From Candidatus Aerophobota bacterium (lineage in GTDB: Bacteria; Aerophobota; Aerophobia; Aerophobales; AE-B3A): a stretch of DNA of 6,792 nucleotides. Below, piece after piece: positions 1 to 4,988 of this stretch; positions within the stretch are counted from its first letter, which is position 1, and every line of letters starts with the position of its first letter. The stretch spans positions 1 through 6,792 of the forward strand of contig JAUWXE010000057.1 in the NCBI GenBank assembly GCA_030616535.1. The letters are read 5' to 3'. Made by a program: the position numbers and the translations under genes. Under the pieces are notes generated by a model. That model was not told the origin of the DNA. It saw nothing but the letters and a program-made list of their open reading frames with translations, and did not search any database.

Positions 1-124
1 CGTCCTCTAAAAGACAAGTATCGCCGTCAATCACTTAGATGACGGTGACGGTCTCTCTAGGTGCGGCTGCCAAGATTAGAAGCCCACACAGCACAATCGA
101 GATAAGCTTCAAGTACCCTGTCAA
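1..124 (-). pseudogene. Staphylococcal-nuclease-like (thermonuclease) gene, 5' part, interrupted by in-frame TAA
   Basis: Reading from TTG at 124-122 gives a hydrophobic leader (LKLISIVLCGLLILAAA, residues 5-21) that looks like a signal peptide or membrane anchor. Then come ETVTVI, a TAA stop (35-37, codon 30), and in the same frame VIDGDTCLLED. The string V-x-V-I-D-G-D-T followed by a short hydrophobic strand is the start of the SNase/thermonuclease fold, where the two Asp residues lie at the Ca-binding active site. The family normally has Lys, Arg or a similar residue at the stop position. A GAGGAG Shine-Dalgarno lies 8 bases before the TTG; an in-frame GTG at 133-131 is another possible start but sits directly on the SD. 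The rest of the gene lies left of the window. The role would be an exported or surface phosphodiesterase acting on DNA or RNA. Probably co-transcribed with the DUF6504 gene 86 bases upstream. The family call is fairly firm from the motif. Whether the TAA is a real nonsense mutation or an error cannot be told. Confidence 0.66.
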
Positions 125-210
125 GTGCCTCACTCCTCTTCTGGGGGCTTCTTTATCAGCTTTTTGTAGATCTACGGTGGCCTTTTTTAGACCCTGAAAC
201 CATCAACATT

Positions 211-492
211 CTAAGGTTTTAGGTCTTTCTCTCTAATTGTTTTGTAGAGCACCCAATATCTTTTTCCCGGCCCTCGATTAAAGTAAATTTCGAATAGGTC
301 TCCCTCAGTTGTTTTTACCTGGTAGTAATCTCGATGTCTTCTTTGCCACCACCGTTTACTAAAATCTAGGTGGAGCCGATGATCTACAACCTCTTGGATT
401 ATGTACTTTCTCTCACGCCAGAGAAAAGAAGTAGGCGGACCGGGCTTTCTATCGAAATTTACCTCTATTTTTTCACTAATGAATTTATCTAT
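211..492 (-). CDS. DUF6504-type small protein with an apparent ATA start codon
   Basis: Ninety-three codons end in TAG at 213-211. The protein reads FISEKIEV near residues 4-11, PGPPTSFLWRERKYIIQEV at 17-35, a Trp-Trp pair at 48-49, YYQVKTTEGDLFEIY at 56-70 and a final YWVLY at 79-83. This layout (acidic N-terminal strand, F-x-W-R-x-R-x-Y-x-I, WW, YY-x-V-x-T-x-x-G, Y/F-x-x-Y) matches what I know of the DUF6504 family, small all-beta proteins of unknown function. I recall related domains near DNA-repair polymerases, but nothing here shows that. There is no ATG, GTG or TTG in frame between the TAG at 510-508 and the domain. An AGGAGA Shine-Dalgarno at 504-499 lies 6 bases before ATA at 492-490, exactly where the family's start is expected, so ATA is taken as the start. 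Likely first gene of a minus-strand unit with the nuclease gene. Family call likely; start inferred. Confidence 0.68.
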   Translation of the reverse strand: MDKFISEKIEVNFDRKPGPPTSFLWRERKYIIQEVVDHRLHLDFSKRWWQRRHRDYYQVKTTEGDLFEIYFNRGPGKRYWVLYKTIREKDLKP

Positions 493-611
493 AACGGCTC
501 TCCTTCCCTATGGCTCACTCCAAAATTGATCTAACCAGCTCCCTATTCCTATTTTTAAAATTTGGGATTGTTTCAAAGTTATGTGATAGAAATAAGAATT
601 TTTCCCAAATA

Positions 612-620
612 ATTATAGCA
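612..620 (-). promoter_or_regulatory. Extended -10 promoter for the DUF6504 gene
   Basis: On the minus strand the sequence reads TGCTATAAT, a perfect extended -10 (TGnTATAAT), with no clear -35 box at the usual distance. It would start a transcript near 605 and leave a leader of roughly 110 bases before the ATA start at 492. Confidence 0.5.
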
Positions 621-626
621 TTTTTG

Positions 627-659
627 AATAAAGAAAGCCACCTTCCCCTTTTCTTTATT
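627..659. repeat. Perfect 10-bp inverted repeat in the divergent region
   Basis: AATAAAGAAA at 627-636 and TTTCTTTATT at 650-659 are exact reverse complements separated by 13 bases of pyrimidine-rich sequence. The stem is AT-only except for one pair, so it is a poor terminator. Lying between two divergent promoters, it is more likely a protein-binding site or chance AT-rich symmetry. Confidence 0.4.
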
Positions 660-680
660 TTAACTATAATGTAGTTAAAA
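658..680. promoter_or_regulatory. Operator-like 9-bp inverted repeat overlapping a -10 box
   Basis: TTTTAACTA (658-666) and TAGTTAAAA (672-680) form a perfect 9-bp inverted repeat with a 5-base centre. The plus-strand hexamer TATAAT (665-670) lies inside it. No good -35 is present 16-18 bases upstream. A dimeric repressor bound here would cover the -10 of the transcript that enters the small ORF and the MFS gene. The repeat and the hexamer are plain in the sequence; their function is inferred. Confidence 0.48.
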
Positions 681-725
681 TTACCGGAAGGGAAATTTGA
701 AAGACTGAAAGGAGATATTGGCCTG

Positions 726-857
726 TTGAGAAGATTGGTCGACGGAGATTGGAATCCAAACGAATTTCTCGTCGTTCAACCAGGAGAAAAGATTGTGCCC
801 ACCTATGTAGGGGGTATTATGCAAGCCAAAGTCTCTGGTAAGGAACAACGTCGATGA
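726..857 (+). CDS. Small 43-residue hypothetical protein, translationally coupled to the MFS gene
   Basis: TTG at 726 follows AAAGGAG (708-714) by about 11 bases; CTG at 723 is an alternative start. The frame gives RRLVDGDWNPNEFLVVQPG, then EKIVPTYVGGIMQAKVSG, and ends KEQRR with TGA at 855-857. That TGA overlaps the ATG of the MFS gene as ATGA, the usual arrangement for coupled translation. The composition (DGDWNPNEF, PGEKIVP) is protein-like and soluble, with no signal or membrane segment. I do not recognise the family. The frame stays open upstream to a TAG at 672-674 (LPEGKFERLKGDIG), also protein-like, so the true N-terminus may be longer, but no standard start codon is found there other than CTG. 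It could be a regulator or accessory of the transporter, or an untranslated leader. Moderate to low confidence as a real gene. Confidence 0.42.
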   Translation: MRRLVDGDWNPNEFLVVQPGEKIVPTYVGGIMQAKVSGKEQRR

Positions 858-2053
858 GGGGTGAGGCTGAGAACTCGAAACTATTTGTCTTAGCTTGCTG
901 GAGTATGACCAGTGTAGGAATAGTATTTGGCTCACTAGGTCCTCTTTTGGTACCTATTTCAGATACTTTTCACCTGAGACTAGCTCAAATGGGATTGCCC
1001 ATTGTGTCTTTTTCGGCTGGCTTTCTCAGTGCCAATATTTTTATCGCTTTTCTATGGAAGACTAATAGAGTCCGACTATTCTTAGTGCTCCCTTCCCTGG
1101 CGGCTTCATTGACTCTGGCAAGCATCAGTCTCGTTCGTACTCCAGTCTTGTTCCTGTTGATCTTGTTCTTTGTTGGCATCAGTCAGGGGTTGCTCCATAC
1201 CAGTCTAGACTGTTTCTTTTCCGAGGTCTCCGGTGAGGAAAGGGCCAGACCTTTGAATTGGCTCCACGTCTTTTTTGGCATAGGAGCCGTACTGGGTCCA
1301 CTGCTGGTAGGTATCCTACTCTCCTATAGCGAGAGGTGGGATCTGGTCTATCTTTTCATAGGACTGGCTAGTTTACCGCTGCCGGTAATGTTTTGGAGAA
1401 GCAACCTCTATGGAAATGGCCGTTCTTCCAGATCAACATTGAGTCCTGTTAGTCACCCCCCGAATAGGCCCATAGCTTCTCCTCTTTTCTGGCTAGTCAT
1501 TGGGGGTATGTTTCTCTACGTAGGACTGGAGCTATCGTTTGGTTCCTGGACGCCGGTATTTCTGATTAGAATAAGAGAAGTTTCCGTTGTCTCAGCCAGT
1601 TACAGTATCTCACTTTTTTGGCTGAGCATGGTGGCGGGAAGATTCTTATTTGGCTACTTTTTCCATAGGACCAATCTATCTCTTTCCCTGGTCGTGGGAA
1701 GTCTTGCCGCAGCCCTATTCACTACCTTAACCTTTGTCTTGAACTACCATGGCCCATTAATCCTGTTTATAGCTTTGTCCGGATTGTCGCTCTCCTGGTT
1801 CTATCCTACTATGCTTGCTTTGGGAGCCAATACTTTTCCCAAACATATTGGGTTCTTGACTGGAACCCTCTCTGCCAGTGGAACCAGCGGTTCCATCCTT
1901 TTTCCCTGGCTAATTGGTCCTCTCTCTGAAATCTTAGGTCTTGAGAAGGGTGTCTTTATCGTTCCTCTGCTGTGTGTTGGACTGGCAGGTATCTTTTCTT
2001 CCTATGCCTTTTTACTGGCAAAGATCAAAGCAGAAGATAGAGGGTCACAATAA
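854..2053 (+). CDS. MFS transporter (12-helix, FucP/YbjJ-like sugar permease group)
   Basis: A 399-residue integral membrane protein of normal MFS length. Hydrophobic segments lie near residues 10-34, 46-68, 75-95, 97-120, 136-157, 163-182, then a polar loop at 183-208 rich in Arg, Ser and Pro, and 209-233, 248-269, 275-296, 300-322, 332-358 and 366-388. This is the 6+6 layout of the superfamily. GRFLFGYFFHRT (262-273) between helices 8 and 9 is a motif-A-like G-R-x-x-x-G loop. YVGLELSFGSW (222-232) in helix 7 matches the Y-x-G-x-E-x-x-x-G-x-W signature common in fucose-permease-like and YbjJ-like carriers. The protein probably moves a small solute by coupling to protons; the substrate cannot be read from the sequence. 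ATG at 854 is preceded by AAGGA 9 bases away and overlaps the stop of the small ORF. The stop is TAA. No terminator is visible downstream. Confidence 0.9.
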   Translation: MRGEAENSKLFVLACWSMTSVGIVFGSLGPLLVPISDTFHLRLAQMGLPIVSFSAGFLSANIFIAFLWKTNRVRLFLVLPSLAASLTLASISLVRTPVLFLLILFFVGISQGLLHTSLDCFFSEVSGEERARPLNWLHVFFGIGAVLGPLLVGILLSYSERWDLVYLFIGLASLPLPVMFWRSNLYGNGRSSRSTLSPVSHPPNRPIASPLFWLVIGGMFLYVGLELSFGSWTPVFLIRIREVSVVSASYSISLFWLSMVAGRFLFGYFFHRTNLSLSLVVGSLAAALFTTLTFVLNYHGPLILFIALSGLSLSWFYPTMLALGANTFPKHIGFLTGTLSASGTSGSILFPWLIGPLSEILGLEKGVFIVPLLCVGLAGIFSSYAFLLAKIKAEDRGSQ

Positions 2054-2075
2054 AGACAAGGCTCTATGCGGAAAC

Positions 2076-2104
2076 TTGCTCTTATTGATAAAGTGAGGTA
2101 TAAT
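2076..2104 (+). promoter_or_regulatory. Sigma-A-type promoter for the 167-residue protein gene
   Basis: TATAAT at 2099-2104 is a perfect -10. TTGCTC at 2076-2081 is a partial -35 at 17-base spacing. The start would fall near 2111, leaving about 60 bases of leader before ATG 2171. This makes the downstream gene independent of the MFS gene. Confidence 0.5.
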
Positions 2105-2170
2105 AGTTCTTAATCAGGGCCTTAACTCTGGGAAACCAATGGTAAGATATTAGCCAGTCGAAAGAGCGCA

Positions 2171-2674
2171 ATGAAAGAGAATCTACCGGCAAAGCTCTGG
2201 CAAATAAGGATGGAAAAGGCAGGAGAAACAACAAGACTTTATGTAGTTTCGGTCCACAAGCCTATGCTGGTATTTGAATCTTATTTCGGCAGACTCAGAA
2301 GGCGATTCGAGATAGCCACCTCGAAGAAACAGGACCCACCGGTGTTTTATCTTCTTCAGGGAGAAAAATCCGAGGTGGAAAGAGCCACAGATATGCACGG
2401 TTTCAAGCTCAAAGCTATTACCGAACACCACATAATCTTGCAGGTGGAAAATCCAAAAAATAAAAATCTTTATGAAATCTCTCTTTTTAACCCCCGATTA
2501 AGGGGCCTCTGGAGAAAAAAGTACGTTTTCTCAAAAGACAAGAGGGAAGCAGCCAGTTTTGCCCAGCAATTTAAGGCAGACTATCACATCAGCGTAAGAA
2601 AAGCAGCTAAAATTGACGGTTATCCGGTAGAGGCTATTGAAAAAGACCGCATAATTCTCAAGAAACAGGCTTGA
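2171..2674 (+). CDS. Hypothetical 167-residue basic protein with an internal repeated motif
   Basis: I do not recognise this protein. It has no signal peptide and no membrane segment, is rich in Lys and Arg, and is predicted to be cytoplasmic with mostly beta content. A short motif occurs twice: HGFKLKAITEHHIIL at residues 76-90 and DGYPVEAIEKDRIIL at 149-163. Both follow G-(F/Y)-x-(L/V)-x-A-I-x-x-x-x-I-I-L, so the protein may contain two copies of a small beta unit. The form recalls the G-x-x-V-x-x-I beta-hairpin of GspC/PilP-type homology regions, but without their membrane anchor that is only a likeness. ATG 2171 has a weak AAAGAG Shine-Dalgarno 4 bases upstream; the same frame is closed by TAA at 2123-2125. 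The stop is TGA. It has its own promoter at 2076-2104 and is 162 bases from the DUF3786 gene. Confidence 0.7.
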   Translation: MKENLPAKLWQIRMEKAGETTRLYVVSVHKPMLVFESYFGRLRRRFEIATSKKQDPPVFYLLQGEKSEVERATDMHGFKLKAITEHHIILQVENPKNKNLYEISLFNPRLRGLWRKKYVFSKDKREAASFAQQFKADYHISVRKAAKIDGYPVEAIEKDRIILKKQA

Positions 2675-2681
2675 AAAATCA

Positions 2682-2708
2682 TTGAGAGAAGTCAATTTTC
2701 TTTCTCAA
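2682..2708 (+). repeat. Weak hairpin after the 167-residue protein gene
   Basis: TTGAGAGA (2682-2689) pairs with TTTCTCAA (2701-2708) with one G-U pair and an 11-base loop, starting 8 bases after the TGA. There is no U run after it and the stem is short, so it is not a convincing terminator. Confidence 0.25.
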
Positions 2709-2710
2709 AC

Positions 2711-2776
2711 AGTAATAATGATAATCGCACCTGGAAGGTCAATCTCACCGAAACTATGGGACTATTATCATGATAA
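2711..2776. promoter_or_regulatory. Cluster of ATGATAA half-sites resembling a Fur-type operator
   Basis: AATAATGATAATC (2714-2726) is close to the first two hexamers of the classical Fur box (GATAATGATAATC). ATGATAAT (2718-2725) is repeated in inverted form as ATTATCAT (2764-2771), and TTATCATGATAA (2765-2776) is a perfect 12-bp palindrome. The ATGATAA unit therefore occurs three times in this 66-base stretch, two of them overlapping within the palindrome. The cluster lies in the 162-base gap upstream of the DUF3786 gene, 60 bases before its start. Repeats are seen directly; binding by a Fur-family regulator is inference, and no obvious -35/-10 pair marks a promoter here. Confidence 0.4.
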
Positions 2777-2836
2777 CCCTGGGTGTAGAAGAGGAAAGTA
2801 AAACCAAAAAAAACTGGTGAAGAGCGTGGAGGAAAA

Positions 2837-3499
2837 ATGAGCGAAAAATCGGGCAATACGGGAGCAAAACCTCTACTTAAGCTGGATCTAGAAGGAAAGT
2901 ATAACCTGACCCTCAAGCATGCTAAGGAAAGGCTCAAAGAAATGGACGTGGCTGATATCTACCAGAGAAGCAAGGCGAGTTATTCCCGAAAAGAAGGCTT
3001 TTTTCTGCCCTATCTTAATTACACTCTGCGCATAGATCCTCAAAATTTCGCCGTTTATTCTACCGATCCTAAAAAGTCAATAAACCCGTCCCTTGAAATA
3101 CTAATTCTACACTATCTTAGAGATGCCCGAACTATAAGACCAACTGGCAAATGGGTGAGTTATCGGGAGCTGCCCAGTGGAGGGTTCTACTATCCGGTTT
3201 TTCGAGCCCGGGCAGAAAGCCCTCTCATTAAGAGGCTTGGAAGTCAGCCGCAGCTATTTAAAAAGGCTGCCTGCAGCTTGGGTGGAGAACCCATTCAATA
3301 CGGCGATCTCGCTTTCAAAATTATCACCTTCCCCAGACTTACTCTGGTCTATATTCTCTGGACAGAAAATGAGGAGTTTCCGGCCAATGCTTCGATTCTC
3401 TTTGACAGCTCAGCCGAAAATCACCTGCATATTGAGGATCTCGCTTATCTGGGGGAGACAGTAACCAGGGAGCTGATAAGATCAGCTCAGCGAATATAG
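2837..3499 (+). CDS. DUF3786 domain protein
   Basis: A 220-residue soluble protein matching the DUF3786 family in its conserved C-terminal half. It shows YLN-x-T-L-R-I near 59-66, CSLGG at 146-150 followed by GD at 156-157, then ITFPRLTLVYILW at 163-175, NEEFPANASILFD at 178-190 and LHIEDL at 197-202. The W-x-x-N/D-E-E-F-P-A-x-A-x-I-L-F-D string is the clearest signature. Function is unknown; to my knowledge the family occurs mainly in anaerobic bacteria and archaea. The single Cys (146) does not suggest a metal cluster. ATG 2837 has a strong GGAGG Shine-Dalgarno with about 5 bases spacing. The stop is TAG, followed at once by an in-frame TGA (3500-3502). A Fur-like repeat cluster lies upstream. 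The 3' end faces the macro-domain gene on the other strand. Confidence 0.82.
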   Translation: MSEKSGNTGAKPLLKLDLEGKYNLTLKHAKERLKEMDVADIYQRSKASYSRKEGFFLPYLNYTLRIDPQNFAVYSTDPKKSINPSLEILILHYLRDARTIRPTGKWVSYRELPSGGFYYPVFRARAESPLIKRLGSQPQLFKKAACSLGGEPIQYGDLAFKIITFPRLTLVYILWTENEEFPANASILFDSSAENHLHIEDLAYLGETVTRELIRSAQRI

Positions 3500-3508
3500 T
3501 GAGCCGTA

Positions 3509-3601
3509 TCACTCCCCGCTTACCTTTTGCCATGCCTCCTCGTATGCTTTAAGGTCTCTCTCAGAAAAGAGGACAAAGCGCACCTCTTCAAAGTCATGTT
3601 C
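3509..3601 (-). pseudogene. C-terminal part of the macro-domain gene beyond the in-frame TAG
   Basis: Directly after the TAG at 3604-3602 the same frame continues for 30 codons to TGA at 3511-3509. It begins EHDFEEVRFVLFSERDL and goes on KAYEEAWQKV. The E-x-V-R-F-V-L-F-x-x-x-D-x-x-x-Y-x-x-A string is the last beta strand and helix of MacroD/YmdB-type domains, so this is the missing C-terminus of the same gene, with no frameshift. Without it the fold would lose its final strand. If the amber codon is read through, the product is one 181-residue protein. Confidence 0.75.
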
Positions 3602-4054
3602 CTAAAGGAACTCTCGAACTGAAGAGAGAGCGATGCGAGCAGCATCATATATGGGAAAACGATAGGCACCGGTACTGATAGAGGGAAATGAAATAGATTT
3701 AATACCTTTATCCTTGGCCAGAATGAGACTATTGCGGTAAGTATTTCCTAAAAGCAGATTCTCGTTCTGATTTCCTCCCGACCATACCGGACCAACCGTA
3801 TGAATGACATATTTGGCCTTAAGTTTTCCTCCCGTGGTGATGACTGCCTCACCCGTAGGACACCCTTCCTGCCTGGCCCGAATCTTCTTACACTCCTCAA
3901 GGATCTCCGGACCACCAGCTCGATGGATGGCGCCATCTACTCCCCCACCTCCTAAAAGACTGGTATTGGCGGCATTAACAATTGCTTCGGTGTCCTGCTC
4001 AGTTATATCGCCCCGAATCAAGCTAAGCTTAGTATTGTTTACTTTGGTCTGTAT
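3602..4054 (-). CDS. Macro-domain ADP-ribose/O-acetyl-ADP-ribose hydrolase, truncated by TAG
   Basis: MacroD/YmdB-type macro domain. It binds ADP-ribose and removes ADP-ribosyl or acetyl groups from proteins, nucleic acids or O-acetyl-ADP-ribose in the cytoplasm. Counting from ATA 4054, GDIT (15-18) contacts the adenine, NAAN (27-30) and GGGGVDGAIH (35-44) carry the conserved Asn30 and Asp40, VIHTVGP follows, and ISTGAYRFP forms the second phosphate loop. The start is problematic. GGTGGAGG (4068-4061) is a strong Shine-Dalgarno 6 bases before ATA at 4054-4052, which gives the expected first strand (KVNNTKLSLI). The only standard start is TTG 4021, which has no SD and would cut that strand. 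An in-frame TAG at codon 151 removes the last 30 residues seen in 3509-3601. Third gene of the rarA-galU operon, 47 bases after galU. Family call firm; functional state uncertain. Confidence 0.82.
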   Translation of the reverse strand: MQTKVNNTKLSLIRGDITEQDTEAIVNAANTSLLGGGGVDGAIHRAGGPEILEECKKIRARQEGCPTGEAVITTGGKLKAKYVIHTVGPVWSGGNQNENLLLGNTYRNSLILAKDKGIKSISFPSISTGAYRFPIYDAARIALSSVREFL

Positions 4055-4101
4055 TGTCTACCTCCACCGCAAAAAATTTTTATATAGATCCAGTAGCTCA
4101 A

Positions 4102-4968
4102 CTAAACCCGATCCTTCAGATATCTTCTGAGCTCCCTCTCAAACTCCGGGTTCTTAAGAGCAAAATTAATGGTAGCTTTTAAAAACTCCTTTTTGTCACC
4201 ACAGTTCCAATAGGTACCTTTTATCTTACAGGCATAGATGGTCTCATTTTTGGAAAGATTCTTCACTCCATCGGCTACCCAGATTTCTCCCCCTTTTCCT
4301 GGCTTGGTTTCCTCCAATGCTTCAAAGATTTTTGGGGTAAATACATATCGTCCTACGCTGGCCAGATTAGATGGAGCATCATCAGGGTGAGGCTTCTCGA
4401 CGATGTCTAAGACCTTGTATATCCCTTCTTCAACCTCTTCGGACTTTATTACCCCAAATTGTGAAATTTTTTCCCTGGGCACCTCCATCACTCCCATCAC
4501 CGAGCTCTGGTATTTTTCAAAGACCCTGACCATTTGACCTACGGCTGGTATTTTTGCCTCTATTATGTCGTCTCCATAGGAAAAAGCGAAGGGTTGATCG
4601 CCTACCACGACTTTAGCACAGAGAAGAGCATGACCGTTTCCTAGAGGCATCTTTTGTCTAACATAAACAAATTTAGCTAGATTGGATATTCTCTTTACTT
4701 CCTCTAGCAGGTCCAGCTTATCTGCTTCTTTTAACCGGTACTCAAGTTCAAAACTTCTGTCAAAATGGTCTTCTATGGATCGTTTGTCTTGACCGGTAAC
4801 CAGGATAATTTCCTCAATGCCGGCATCCACCATTTCCTCAACCACATATTGAATAATGGGCTTATCAACCAGGGCAAGCATTTCTTTAGGCTGAGCTTTA
4901 GTAGCCGGAAGAAATCTAGTACCAAATCCAGCCACGGCAATAACGGCTCTTCTTATTTTTGGAGTCAT
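4102..4968 (-). CDS. galU: UTP-glucose-1-phosphate uridylyltransferase
   Basis: Makes UDP-glucose and pyrophosphate from UTP and glucose-1-phosphate in the cytoplasm, feeding surface polysaccharide, glycolipid and sugar-nucleotide synthesis. The 288-residue length is normal for bacterial GalU. The nucleotide-binding loop AGFGTRFLPATKAQPKEM (13-30) has the family G-x-G-T-R and the conserved Lys of PKEM. DKPIIQYVVEE (35-45), EDHFDRS (66-72), YVRQKMPLGNGHA (102-114), GDD (132-134), VEKP (190-193), GRYVF (206-210), GGEIWVADGV (226-235) and NCGDK (255-259) follow in the expected order. VAGFGTR and GGEIW differ slightly from the enterobacterial type and resemble versions I recall from candidate phyla and archaea. 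ATG 4968 is the only start, since a TAG lies two codons upstream; the Shine-Dalgarno is weak (GAGA). With only 20 bases after the rarA stop, coupling to rarA translation is likely. The stop is TAG. Confidence 0.95.
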   Translation of the reverse strand: MTPKIRRAVIAVAGFGTRFLPATKAQPKEMLALVDKPIIQYVVEEMVDAGIEEIILVTGQDKRSIEDHFDRSFELEYRLKEADKLDLLEEVKRISNLAKFVYVRQKMPLGNGHALLCAKVVVGDQPFAFSYGDDIIEAKIPAVGQMVRVFEKYQSSVMGVMEVPREKISQFGVIKSEEVEEGIYKVLDIVEKPHPDDAPSNLASVGRYVFTPKIFEALEETKPGKGGEIWVADGVKNLSKNETIYACKIKGTYWNCGDKKEFLKATINFALKNPEFERELRRYLKDRV

Positions 4969-4988
4969 TGGCTATATCTCATACCCAC

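Noticed and set aside
163..180. GTAGATCTAC palindrome at 166-175 as a terminator for the DUF6504 gene
   Set aside because: A 10-bp palindrome with no loop cannot form a terminator hairpin and no suitable T run follows on the minus strand.
2054..2125. 15-codon ORF (ATG 2066) between the MFS gene and the 167-residue protein gene
   Set aside because: It lacks a Shine-Dalgarno and overlaps the promoter at 2076-2104.
2718..2798. 26-codon ORF starting ATG 2718 in the gap before the DUF3786 gene
   Set aside because: It has no Shine-Dalgarno, its start lies in the repeat cluster, and the product resembles nothing.
3602..4130. Recoding of TAG (and TAA) as sense codons throughout
   Set aside because: galU, DUF3786 and DUF6504 end at TAG, and MFS and rarA at TAA, at normal family lengths or reasonable ends. 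Readthrough of galU would add an unrelated tail of under 20 residues.
3804..4130. Plus-strand 108-codon frame over the macro gene
   Set aside because: It is a shadow of the macro-domain gene on the opposite strand, has no SD, and shows composition typical of antisense frames.
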